Assembly (NCBI RefSeq): GCF_003013815.1
Contig: NZ_PRLH01000001.1
Coordinates: 1 to 64,000 of the forward strand
DNA length: 64,000 nucleotides
Direction of reading: 5' to 3'
Origin: Cyanothece sp. BG0011
GTDB lineage: Bacteria > Cyanobacteriota > Cyanobacteriia > Cyanobacteriales > Microcystaceae
In this document: positions 1 through 7,258 of the stretch, in pieces
How the letters are laid out: every line of letters starts with the position of its first letter
Position numbering within the stretch: the first letter of the stretch is position 1
Notes under the pieces: model-generated
Database searches by the model: none
Told to the model about the DNA's origin: nothing
Seen by the model: only the letters and a program-made list of their open reading frames with translations
Made by a program: the position numbers and the translations under genes

Positions 1-67
1 CTTACTCCCAAAAAATTGGTCGTTAAGATGACCTCTTATGAAAAATTCTCTCGTTATCTTCTTATCA

Positions 68-280
68 CTAATTTTTCTTTAAACTTTGTAATTGCTGAAG
101 CAACACATCAATTTCAGCTTGTAGATGTAAATATTTGACTTGTTGCACCACTGGATAAGCTTTGGTTACTTTCATCATCTGATTATCTTTATCTTTCACC
201 CCGAATGATTTTTTATTGGAACGGTTAGAGGTAATTTCAGAAGGTTCGGAAGATGAACGAGATAAAATTTGAGTTGTCAT
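68..280 (-). CDS. Small hypothetical protein, 70 aa
   Basis: I do not recognise a function. The N-terminal two thirds is rich in Ser, Lys and Asn and looks disordered. The last 25 residues (KYLHLQAEIDVLLQQLQSLK) form a predicted amphipathic, Leu-rich helix of coiled-coil type, which suggests a protein-protein contact. The ATG start lies just inside an AT-rich upstream region, with the next gene upstream also on the minus strand and ending about 110 bp away. There is no signal peptide or membrane segment. Small proteins with a similar C-terminal helix occur in cyanobacteria, but I cannot name a family. It is likely a real gene because of that ordered C-terminus. Confidence 0.5.
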   Translation of the reverse strand: MTTQILSRSSSEPSEITSNRSNKKSFGVKDKDNQMMKVTKAYPVVQQVKYLHLQAEIDVLLQQLQSLKKN

Positions 281-393
281 AGATTTATTAAGTATATTTA
301 CTTATCTTAGTTTGTTCTGCGATGCACATTATAACCAATCTTCGCGATCGTGTATAGTGCATTACGTTAAATTTTGTCACTATGGTGATCTGC

Positions 394-2427
394 TTACTGT
401 TGTCTGTGATACACAGTCATTAAATTTCCTTGAGCATTATAGACTTCAATAGACTTACCGGTTTGATTACTAATTTTTTGTAAGCGATGTTCAAAGGTAG
501 AAAGATGATTTAATAATTCGACTTGAATTTGTAAATTGCCTTGTGCTTTTGCTTGTAACGCTGTCATCCATACCTGTTCTAAATACTGAGATTCTAGTTT
601 CATTTTTATTAATTCTTCTGTTATTTCATAGTCACATATTTTCTGTTTAAGGGTACACATAGCATTTAATTCTGATGTAACTGTTTTTGATTGTGTTATT
701 TCATTTAATTTCTTGATAGCTTGATTTAAGGATAAATTATAGGTTGAAATGAAGGGTTGAACTTGATTCCCTGTGAAAGTATTTTGAGGCAATTTTTTGA
801 TATAAACGACAGCCATATTCCAATAGTTAACAGCTTGTGACCATTGATTATTTTTTTCTGCTTGTTGTGCTAAATTAGCATAATTTTTTGCTTTTTCATA
901 CATCTTAACTGATATTTCTTCTTGTTTTTTTCGTCTTTCTATTCTTTTTTGGTTAGATAAATAGGTTTTTAATAGAAGACGAGAAGATTGATAAAAGCTG
1001 GTATTGGGTTGTATTTCCTGTAATCGTTTTATGGCGGTTGACCAAGTATTATAAACTAATTGCAAATCAGATAATCTATCAGCAGTATTTTCTCTTTTTT
1101 GAGCTAATAAAGCGGCTTTTTTAGCTTGTTGCAAACTTTTTTGTGCTTGCTTTTCTGAAGCAAGTTGATTGTTAATATCTTCTAGCATTTTTGAAAATTT
1201 TTGATAATCTCTATTTTTAATTTCATCTAAAAACTCATCATTTTTAAGGGTTTCAATACTTTTAAGCCCTGTTTTTATTTCTTGTCTCACTCTTTCTAAT
1301 TTAGCCATAGATAAAGCGGATTCTTTGGGCAAAGAAATTAATTTTTCTATTTTTTCTCTAGTAGAAGTTAATAATAATATATTGTTTAGTTTCTGTTGAT
1401 ATTCCTCTTTTAATCGAGAAGAAGGTTGATAATAATCTGACCAAAAAGGGATGGGTTTCAATAAGTCAATGGCTAATTCTAATTTTTCTTGAGCTATCTT
1501 TAAATCTGAACTATACCCATTATTTATTAATAACATTTCAGTCTGATCGGAGAGTTCTTGCGCTTGCTTAATTTCTGAACATTCACTAAAAATACAGGGA
1601 CGAGTTAAGCCATAAATAAGAGTTAAAAGGGTAAAAGTTCCTAAACTTCCACCCATGACTAACCATGATAATTGATTGGATTTAAAGTTGCTATAGAGAG
1701 ACTTAATCAATCCTCGATGCCAGTTAAGGATTAAATTTCTATAATTTTTAATCAAAATTCTTTTATCTTTATCGAATAATTCCCAAGCTAAAATCTCTAA
1801 TAAATTAGGTTTTTTTTCTTTTTCTAAAAAACAATATTCTCCATTGATATAATAATAAATTTCAATAAAATAAGCTTGGGATAAATTCTCTTGTTTTAAA
1901 ACATTGTATAACAACCCTTCAATTGTTTCTAAATGGAGAGAATAAGAGTAAGGAAAATCCACTAAAATTAGTAAAACTTCCCCTAAAAAACAATTGATTG
2001 ATAAAGGAATAGTCCCTAAATTAGATTTTTCTAAGTGCTTTTCTAATAGTATTTCTAAAGACCTTAATCTTGTTGTATTCGGGATAGTCTTTCGACTGAT
2101 TATACCTTCTCTATTATCGAGCATAACATCTCGTAAATTGGGCTGTTCACCTAAGTCTAAAAAACAATATTTATCATCAATAAAATAATAAATTTCAATA
2201 AAATAAGCTTGGGATAAATTCTCTTGTTTTAAAACATTGTATAACAACCCTTCAATTTTTTCTAAATTAAGAGCATCATGGTTAGAAGATTCCACTAAAA
2301 TCAGTAAAACTTCCCCTAAAAAACAATTGATGGATAAGGGAATAGTCCCTAAACTAGAGTTTTCTAAGTGCTTTTCTAATAGTATTTCTAAAGACCTTAA
2401 TCTTGTTGTATTCGGGATAGTATTCAT
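394..2427 (-). CDS. Membrane protein with duplicated N-terminal domain and helical repeat C-terminus
   Basis: Function unknown. The start is taken as the ATG at 2427, which has a GAGGAG ribosome site 11 bases upstream; a GTG 12 bases earlier is less likely. Order of parts: two near-identical N-terminal domains of about 110 residues, one membrane helix around residues 260-285 (LSWLVMGGSLGTFTLLTLIY), then about 390 residues of charged helical sequence with coiled-coil character and motifs such as AIKRLQEIQPNTSFYQ. These resemble the TPR-like 'I-x-P-x-(S/T)' repeats of cyanobacterial caspase and kinase-associated proteins. The same motif style ends the caspase-like protein at 41205-42887. The C-terminus (IEVYNAQGNLMTVYHRQQ) looks like a short beta segment. 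Probably a membrane-anchored scaffold; this is inference. Confidence 0.65.
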   Translation of the reverse strand: MNTIPNTTRLRSLEILLEKHLENSSLGTIPLSINCFLGEVLLILVESSNHDALNLEKIEGLLYNVLKQENLSQAYFIEIYYFIDDKYCFLDLGEQPNLRDVMLDNREGIISRKTIPNTTRLRSLEILLEKHLEKSNLGTIPLSINCFLGEVLLILVDFPYSYSLHLETIEGLLYNVLKQENLSQAYFIEIYYYINGEYCFLEKEKKPNLLEILAWELFDKDKRILIKNYRNLILNWHRGLIKSLYSNFKSNQLSWLVMGGSLGTFTLLTLIYGLTRPCIFSECSEIKQAQELSDQTEMLLINNGYSSDLKIAQEKLELAIDLLKPIPFWSDYYQPSSRLKEEYQQKLNNILLLTSTREKIEKLISLPKESALSMAKLERVRQEIKTGLKSIETLKNDEFLDEIKNRDYQKFSKMLEDINNQLASEKQAQKSLQQAKKAALLAQKRENTADRLSDLQLVYNTWSTAIKRLQEIQPNTSFYQSSRLLLKTYLSNQKRIERRKKQEEISVKMYEKAKNYANLAQQAEKNNQWSQAVNYWNMAVVYIKKLPQNTFTGNQVQPFISTYNLSLNQAIKKLNEITQSKTVTSELNAMCTLKQKICDYEITEELIKMKLESQYLEQVWMTALQAKAQGNLQIQVELLNHLSTFEHRLQKISNQTGKSIEVYNAQGNLMTVYHRQQ
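1760..2424 (-). repeat. 333-bp in-frame tandem duplication inside the 677-aa gene
   Basis: Two adjacent copies lie at a period of exactly 333 bases (111 codons). For example ATTCGGGATAGT occurs at 2410-2421 and again at 2077-2088. Long stretches on either side match almost perfectly at the nucleotide level, for instance 2315-2421 against 1982-2088. The copies diverge mainly in the segments coding for residues 50-60 and 95-117 of the first copy. DNA-level identity including silent sites indicates a recent or homogenised duplication. Confidence 0.9.
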
Positions 2428-2592
2428 TAAAATCACCACTCCTCTGTCATAGATTGTCCCATATTGCCATATTTATCACCGCTTCGCTTCTCGATGTTTT
2501 TGTTAACCTCTTGTTAAATACCGTTAAGCGTCAGGAACAAACCCCTTAAAATCTGTTCTCAATAACTATAAGTGACAAGGAGTAACCCAAAA

Positions 2593-2907
2593 ATGCTTTA
2601 TCTTCTCGATTTTCAGGTAGAGTATGGCCCAGCAATGACACAGAAGGATTTGTTTTCTGTGTGGTCAAAAGAAGCAGAAGCAGCCTTAAACGCAAAAAAA
2701 GCCGGTGTAGTAGTCGATTTATGGAAATGTGTCGGAGAACGACGGGTTATTGCCATTGTTAACGTAGAATCTCCCGATATGCTCGATCAAATTTTGTTTA
2801 CTTTACCCATTATGAAAGCCATGGGGCAATATGTTAATGTTAAAGTCACCTCATTGCGTCGTTACGAAGACTTTGCTAACGATGTTAATCAATGGTTACA
2901 AGAGTAG
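2593..2907 (+). CDS. Muconolactone delta-isomerase-like protein
   Basis: A 104-residue ferredoxin-like-fold protein resembling muconolactone isomerase (about 95 residues), which in aromatic degraders moves a lactone double bond. Cyanobacteria lack that pathway, so the true role here is unknown. Features are the start MLYLLDFQVEYG, the central AEAALNAKKAGVVVDLWKC, and the hydrophobic AIVNVESPDMLDQILFTLP strand-helix unit typical of the dimeric alpha/beta barrel. The ATG at 2593 is chosen because AAGGAG lies 10 bases upstream at 2577-2582; an in-frame GTG at 2572 would include this ribosome site in the coding region. It stands 69 bp ahead of the AIM24 genes on the same strand and could be cotranscribed with them. 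Confidence 0.75.
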   Translation: MLYLLDFQVEYGPAMTQKDLFSVWSKEAEAALNAKKAGVVVDLWKCVGERRVIAIVNVESPDMLDQILFTLPIMKAMGQYVNVKVTSLRRYEDFANDVNQWLQE

Positions 2908-2976
2908 GCAATAAATATAATAAAATCAAAATGTATCTGAGTTAAATTATCTCAGTTGTCATTATCATTCATTACA

Positions 2977-3639
2977 ATGCAATATGAAATCCGATATAAA
3001 CCAGCTTTTGCTGCTATCTTTGTCACCTTAGCACCGGGTGAAAGTATTATAGCCGAAGCTGGAGCCATGGCCAGTATGGATGGTCGTTTATCCATGAAAA
3101 CAAAGCTATCTGGTGGGTTTTTTGCAGCTATATTACGAAAATTTTTAGGGGGCGAATCCCTATTTGTCAATGTCTTCAAAAATCAAACATCTCAACCCTT
3201 AACCCTCGTTTTAACCCAATCAATTATAGGAGACGTTGAATCGGTTGATTTAAGAGGCGATGAAATCTGTTTTCAACCCGGTGCATACATTGCCAGTAGT
3301 CCTAAAATTAACTTAGGGGTACGGTGGGCTGGTTTTGCCAGTTGGTTTGCAGGAGAAGGGTTATTTAAGTTAAAAGTCAGTGGTCACGGAACCGTCTTTT
3401 TTGGAGCTTATGGCGGTATCAGTAAACAAACCATTACAGGGGAATTTATTGTCGATAATAGTCATTTAGTGGCCTATAGTCCTGGAATTAAGATGGGTAT
3501 TGGCTTATCCGGCGGATTAATTAGTTCTGTTACCTCTGGAGAAGGATTAGTCAACCGTTTAAAAGGAAATGGCGTGATTTATCTACAATCTCGTAGTGTG
3601 AGTGGTTTAGTGGGATTTTTACGGCCTAAAGTGAAATAA
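2977..3639 (+). CDS. AIM24 / TIGR00266 family protein (first of three)
   Basis: A 220-residue protein of the AIM24 family, a beta-rich fold found in bacteria and in yeast mitochondria, where AIM24 affects inner-membrane organisation. The bacterial role is unknown. Diagnostic features are ESIIAEAGAMASMDG near the N-terminus, FLGGESLFVNVF in the middle, SWFAGEGLFKLKVSGHG, and the later VDNSHLVAYSPGI and TSGEGLVNRLKGNGVIYLQSR. The start is ATG 2977 (MQYEIRYKP); an upstream TTG at 2956 is poor. Its stop codon TAA shares a base with the ATG of the next paralogue, so the two are translationally coupled. It lacks a signal peptide, so it is probably cytosolic or peripheral to a membrane. Confidence 0.85.
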   Translation: MQYEIRYKPAFAAIFVTLAPGESIIAEAGAMASMDGRLSMKTKLSGGFFAAILRKFLGGESLFVNVFKNQTSQPLTLVLTQSIIGDVESVDLRGDEICFQPGAYIASSPKINLGVRWAGFASWFAGEGLFKLKVSGHGTVFFGAYGGISKQTITGEFIVDNSHLVAYSPGIKMGIGLSGGLISSVTSGEGLVNRLKGNGVIYLQSRSVSGLVGFLRPKVK

Positions 3640-4316
3640 TGGATATTCAATTAATACATCAACCCGATAGTGCGATCGCAAAAATTATCCTAAATGCAGG
3701 AGAAGAAATTGTTGCTCAAGCCGGCGCAATGGTGGCCATGAGTGGCTTTATCAACACCAGTACCACCCTCAGACAAGGCAAAGGCGGCGGCATTATGGGA
3801 GGGTTTAAACGAATGTTAGGGGGGGAATCTCTCTTTTTAAGTGTGTTTCGTTCCCCCACTGCAGACGGGGAGGTATTTCTTGCCCCTAGATTGATGGGTG
3901 ATATCTTAGTGTATGAGATGCAAGGTCAAGAATTAGTGGTACAAGCCGCTTCTTATTTAGCTTCTGCTAATGATGTAGACCTTGATTTAGGGTTTCAAGG
4001 AATGAAATCTTTGTTTTCTGGGGAATCAATTTTTTGGCTGAGTGTCACAGGATATGGACCCGTCATTTTAACTTCGTTTGGCGGTATTTATGAAATTGAA
4101 GTGGACGGGGATTATGTGGTAGATACCGGTCATATTGTGGCGTTTGAGAGAAGTTTAGATTTTCGCATTGATAAAGCTAATACCAGTTGGTTAGGGGCGT
4201 TTTTTGGCGGTGAAGGATTTATTTGTCGTTTTCGCGGGCAAGGTAAAGTCTATTGTCAAACCCATAACCCTGGTAGTTTTGGGTCTATTGTTGGTTCTCA
4301 GTTACCACCTAGATAA
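3639..4316 (+). CDS. AIM24 / TIGR00266 family protein (second of three)
   Basis: A 225-residue paralogue of its neighbours. It has the family landmarks in the same order: EEIVAQAGAMVAMSG, MLGGESLFLSVFRSP, SLFSGESIFWLSVTGYG, VDTGHIVAFERSLDF and FFGGEGFICRFRGQGKVYCQT. The ATG overlaps the previous stop as TAATG, which fixes the start and implies coupled translation. It is more similar to the third copy than to the first in the glycine-rich GGGIMGGFKRMLGG segment. Like the others it has no membrane helix or export signal. Function is unknown; having three adjacent copies suggests a hetero-oligomer, which is inference. Confidence 0.85.
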   Translation: MDIQLIHQPDSAIAKIILNAGEEIVAQAGAMVAMSGFINTSTTLRQGKGGGIMGGFKRMLGGESLFLSVFRSPTADGEVFLAPRLMGDILVYEMQGQELVVQAASYLASANDVDLDLGFQGMKSLFSGESIFWLSVTGYGPVILTSFGGIYEIEVDGDYVVDTGHIVAFERSLDFRIDKANTSWLGAFFGGEGFICRFRGQGKVYCQTHNPGSFGSIVGSQLPPR

Positions 4317-4324
4317 CTTGAGCA

Positions 4325-4376
4325 CCGGAGAAGGGAGAAGGGAGCGCCGGAGAAGGGAGCGGAGGGAGCAGAGGAA
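4325..4376. repeat. GGGAG-rich intergenic repeat
   Basis: This 52-bp stretch between two AIM24 genes is made of imperfect GGGAGMR-type units (GGGAGAA, GGGAGCG, GGGAGCA). It contains GGGAGCGCCGGAG, which is also found, on the opposite strand, inside the MITE-like element at 12414-12533. It matches the style of the short tandem heptamer repeats scattered through cyanobacterial genomes. Confidence 0.6.
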
Positions 4377-4444
4377 GATTAAAACTATTGCCTATTGCCT
4401 TTCGCGTAGCGGTATAGTTCTTTATTATTTCAGGTAAAAATTAG

Positions 4445-5143
4445 ATGTCAAACATTGCTTATCAAATTGAACATTCTCCAGCTTATGCTTCATTAATTCT
4501 TGATTTGCGTCCTCAGCAAACGGTTTTAGTTGAAGCTTCGGCTATGGCTGCGATGGATACTTCTATCAAAATGAAATCTAAGGTAAAAGGCGGATTAATG
4601 AAAGGGTTAGGCCGAATGTTAGGGGGAGAATCCCTTTTTATTAATCAATTTACCGCCGAAAATAATTCAGGAAGACTTTATGTTTCTCCTGGGGTTCCTG
4701 GAGATATTCAACACTATTCTCTAGAAAGTCGTTGCGGTTTATTAGTTCAATCATCGGGGTTTGTTGCTTGTAGCGATACCGTAGAAATGGATACTCAGTT
4801 TCAAGGGTTTAAAGGGTTTTTTAGTGGAGAATCTTTATTTTTATTAAGGGCAACCGGACGGGGGGATTTTTGGTTTAGTTCCTATGGGGCTATTTTAGAA
4901 GTTCCTGTTAAGAATAATTATGTAGTTGATACCAGTTATGTCGTCGCATTTGAAGATACTTTAAACTATAATGTAGAAATGATTGGGGGTTTATCTTTTA
5001 GAAATTTACAAACAGGGATTTTAGGCGGTGAAGGGTTAGTTTGTCGCTTTAGTGGTCAAGGTCGTTTATGGATTCAAAGTCGTGCTATTTATCCTTTATT
5101 AAACTTTTTACGTCCTTTTCGACCAACAAAAAGTAGTGATTAA
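4445..5143 (+). CDS. AIM24 / TIGR00266 family protein (third of three)
   Basis: A 232-residue AIM24 paralogue. Visible landmarks are QTVLVEASAMAAMDTSIKMK, RMLGGESLFINQF, GFFSGESLFLLRATGRGD, VDTSYVVAFEDTLNYN and ILGGEGLVCRFSGQGRLWIQSR. The start is the ATG at 4445. Unlike the first two copies, which overlap, this one is separated by 128 bp that hold a GGGAG repeat, so it may have its own expression level. The C-terminal tail (LLNFLRPFRPTKS) resembles that of the first copy (GFLRPKVK). No signal peptide is seen. Family-level assignment is firm; function is not known. Confidence 0.85.
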   Translation: MSNIAYQIEHSPAYASLILDLRPQQTVLVEASAMAAMDTSIKMKSKVKGGLMKGLGRMLGGESLFINQFTAENNSGRLYVSPGVPGDIQHYSLESRCGLLVQSSGFVACSDTVEMDTQFQGFKGFFSGESLFLLRATGRGDFWFSSYGAILEVPVKNNYVVDTSYVVAFEDTLNYNVEMIGGLSFRNLQTGILGGEGLVCRFSGQGRLWIQSRAIYPLLNFLRPFRPTKSSD

Positions 5144-5372
5144 ATTGACAATTATATCCTCTTCTCAAAAGTTATTACAGACTTAAGTATTCATTGCGAG
5201 GGGTAATATAAATAGTCAGCATTAAATTTTACTGACAATCCCCTAACTCTGTTTCTTCAATTAATAACTGTTTAATAAGGTTTATTATGTATTATATTTG
5301 TATTTTTAATAATAACTTTTTTGAGCCATTTTTCTAAAAAAAGTAACCTAGACTACCAAATACCCTAAAAAC

Positions 5373-5389
5373 TGTATCATTTTGATACA
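5373..5389. promoter_or_regulatory. Inverted repeat, possible operator
   Basis: TGTATCA, a 3-base spacer TTT, then TGATACA form a perfect 7+7 inverted repeat. It lies 44 bases upstream of the TTGACA box at 5434. The size and symmetry suit a dimeric helix-turn-helix regulator; no regulator gene is adjacent. Confidence 0.45.
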
Positions 5390-5433
5390 TGATTATGTTC
5401 GATAATTTTCCATTCAGAAACGAGATCATGGGG

Positions 5434-5463
5434 TTGACAGACCGTACTACTTTTTTATATAAT
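5434..5463 (+). promoter_or_regulatory. Near-consensus sigma-70 promoter for the DUF29 gene
   Basis: TTGACA (5434-5439) and TATAAT (5458-5463) are both perfect consensus boxes with an 18-base spacer. Transcription would start near 5470, giving a leader of about 125 bases ahead of the ATG at 5596. Confidence 0.65.
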
Positions 5464-5595
5464 TTTCTACAGTGTTAGGTGTATGGGTAAAAAATATGTC
5501 TGCCTATAAAGTCTTTTCAGGTGGGTTAGACAGTGATTGAGTGAACAGTAACTAACGACTAAGTATTTTAACCTAAACATAGGTGTTGATTAATC

Positions 5596-6051
5596 ATGGT
5601 GGTCAAGACGGTGGATAAACTTAAGGAGTTATATGAAATTGATGATTATCTGTGGATAGAAGAAACGGTTAAATTATTGAAAGGGAAACGGTTTGAGGAA
5701 TTAGATTTAGATAATTTAATTGAGGAGTTAGAGGACTTGGGGAGTGAAAAACGGCATAAGGTAGAAAGCTTATTAAAGCAGATAATTTGTCATTTATTAT
5801 TATTAGAGTATTGGGATACAGAATATGAAAGAAATTATCGACATTGGAGATCAGAAGTTTTCAACTTTCGAGATCAGCTTAATGATCGCATAACCACTAA
5901 CTTTTATCAGTATCTAGAGGAAAATTTAACAAAAATCTATCAAAAAGCACGTAAATATGTACAACTTAAGTCAGGTTTAGATACGTTTCCTCAAGACTGT
6001 CCTTATACGTTACAACAATTATTGGATGAAGATTGGTTGCCCAAGAAATAG
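5596..6051 (+). CDS. DUF29 domain-containing protein
   Basis: A 151-residue DUF29 protein, a family expanded in cyanobacteria and of unknown function. The family signature is visible as YEIDDYLWIEETVKLL, then FEELDLDNLIEELEDLG near the N-terminus, a hydrophobic helix (LLKQIICHLLLLEYW), the RHWRSEV motif, and a C-terminal CPYTLQQLLDEDWLP. The length is normal. The ATG at 5596 is the first in-frame start after the leader. It ends 7 bases before the convergent end of fni. No partner gene is obvious, although DUF29 genes are often mobile and sometimes sit near restriction or toxin genes. Confidence 0.85.
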   Translation: MVVKTVDKLKELYEIDDYLWIEETVKLLKGKRFEELDLDNLIEELEDLGSEKRHKVESLLKQIICHLLLLEYWDTEYERNYRHWRSEVFNFRDQLNDRITTNFYQYLEENLTKIYQKARKYVQLKSGLDTFPQDCPYTLQQLLDEDWLPKK

Positions 6052-6058
6052 CTAGAAA

Positions 6059-7123
6059 CTAGTTATTTCTACGATGTAAAGTCACTTGTTTCAACTCAGT
6101 TAAATTAGAAACACCAGCGCAGAAAGTAGCAATTTTCAGGGTTTCTAATAAGATGGAGAACTTATCATAAACCCCTTGAGATTGATGGGTCGCAGCATCT
6201 AATAAAGGGGCTGCGCTGCCTACCAAAGTTGCTCCCAAGGCGATCGCTTTAGCTGCATCGATTCCGTTACGAATACCGCCACTGGCAAACACCGGTAACT
6301 CTGGCACAGCTTTTCTTACCTGCATCAAAGACATGGCTGTAGGAATGCCCCAACCGGCGAAACAATGGGCAATTTGACGGCGACGAGGATCTGATTGTCG
6401 GTGTGCTTCGACTTCACTCCAACTGGTACCACCTGCACCCGCTATATCAATGGCAGACACGCCACAGTCAGCCAAACGACGGGCAACTTTACCACTGATG
6501 CCGTTACCCACTTCTTTAGCGATGATGGGGATATCTAATTGAGTGGCGACGGTGGCAATTTTATCATAGAGTCCTTTCCAGTTGCGATCGCCTTCTGCTT
6601 GTACTGCTTCTTGGAGGGGGTTGAGATGAAGAATCAAAGCGTCGGCCTCGATCATCTCCACGGCTTTTTTAGCTTCATCGATGCCGTAACCATAATTGAG
6701 TTGCACTGCCCCTAAATTAGCCAATAAGAGGATATTTGGGGCAACTTGTCGTATTTTGTAAGTTTTGCCTAAGTCAGGCTGTTCAATGGCTGCCCGTTGG
6801 GACCCCACTCCCATGGCAATACCTAGGGCTTGGGCTGCTTCTGCTAAATTTAAGTTAATCTCGTGTGCCGACTGGGTACCGCCGGTCATACTACTAATGA
6901 GGAGAGGGGCTTGTAGGGTTTTGCCCCACAGTTGTAAGCTAAGGTCAACCTCATCAAGATCCACGTCAGGAAGGGCATCATGTTCGATGAAAAATTGCTC
7001 AAACCCTGTGGTGATGCCTTTCCCTTTCACATCTTGTTCTAGAACAATATTAATATGATCGGCCTTTCGATTTTCGATTAAGGTCGGGGGCATAAGGGAA
7101 GATTCATTGACAGAGGGAGACAT
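6059..7123 (-). CDS. fni: Isopentenyl-diphosphate delta-isomerase, type 2 (FMN-dependent)
   Basis: Interconverts isopentenyl and dimethylallyl diphosphate at the end of the MEP pathway, supplying carotenoid, chlorophyll and quinone side chains. It is the type 2, FMN- and NADPH-dependent TIM-barrel enzyme used by cyanobacteria. Landmarks in its 354 residues are NRKADHI at the N-terminus, the FMN-binding SSMTGGT, VGSQRAA, LHLNPLQEAVQAEGDRNW, IIAKEVGNGIS, AGAGGTSW and the phosphate-binding ASGGIRNG with LGATLVGSA. Length is normal for the family. It is divergent from the mannosidase gene, with 135 bp between the two starts. Confidence 0.95.
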   Translation of the reverse strand: MSPSVNESSLMPPTLIENRKADHINIVLEQDVKGKGITTGFEQFFIEHDALPDVDLDEVDLSLQLWGKTLQAPLLISSMTGGTQSAHEINLNLAEAAQALGIAMGVGSQRAAIEQPDLGKTYKIRQVAPNILLLANLGAVQLNYGYGIDEAKKAVEMIEADALILHLNPLQEAVQAEGDRNWKGLYDKIATVATQLDIPIIAKEVGNGISGKVARRLADCGVSAIDIAGAGGTSWSEVEAHRQSDPRRRQIAHCFAGWGIPTAMSLMQVRKAVPELPVFASGGIRNGIDAAKAIALGATLVGSAAPLLDAATHQSQGVYDKFSILLETLKIATFCAGVSNLTELKQVTLHRRNN

Positions 7124-7198
7124 AGGTGACAGTATGTTATATCGCTTTTTTAGCTTATCTTAGCAAAAAAGAGAAATTGGGTAAGTCTTCACAGGATT

Positions 7199-7220
7199 AA
7201 AAGGTTTCTAAAAACCTTTT
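7199..7220. promoter_or_regulatory. Inverted repeat in fni/mannosidase divergent region
   Basis: AAAAGGTTT, loop CTAA, AAACCTTTT forms a perfect 9-bp stem 38 bases before the mannosidase ATG. It could be an operator or a 5' leader hairpin; no T-run follows it, so a terminator is less likely. Confidence 0.35.
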
Positions 7221-7258
7221 ACTTAGTATTTGACGATAATTTTAATGATTCCAAAAAG

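Larger units (their letters stand above)
5144..5595. other. 452-bp intergenic region with promoter and operator-like repeat
   Basis: No gene of convincing length is present. The right half holds a 7+7 inverted repeat (5373-5389) and a near-consensus sigma-70 promoter (5434-5463), reported separately, which face the DUF29 gene. The roughly 125-base transcribed leader contains two tiny reading frames, one starting MSAYKVFSGG and ending in TGA. I see nothing definable in the left half. Confidence 0.6.

Noticed and set aside
1994-2452. Two plus-strand frames over the duplicated domain
   Set aside because: They are antisense shadows; their mutual similarity is explained by the 333-bp duplication of the minus-strand gene.
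4204-4437. 77-residue open frame with Arg/Glu repeats
   Set aside because: It comes from the GGGAG repeat and the end of an AIM24 gene in another frame.
5496-5540. 14-residue frame MSAYKVFSGGLDSD in the DUF29 leader
   Set aside because: Too short and with no ribosome site; cannot be told from chance.
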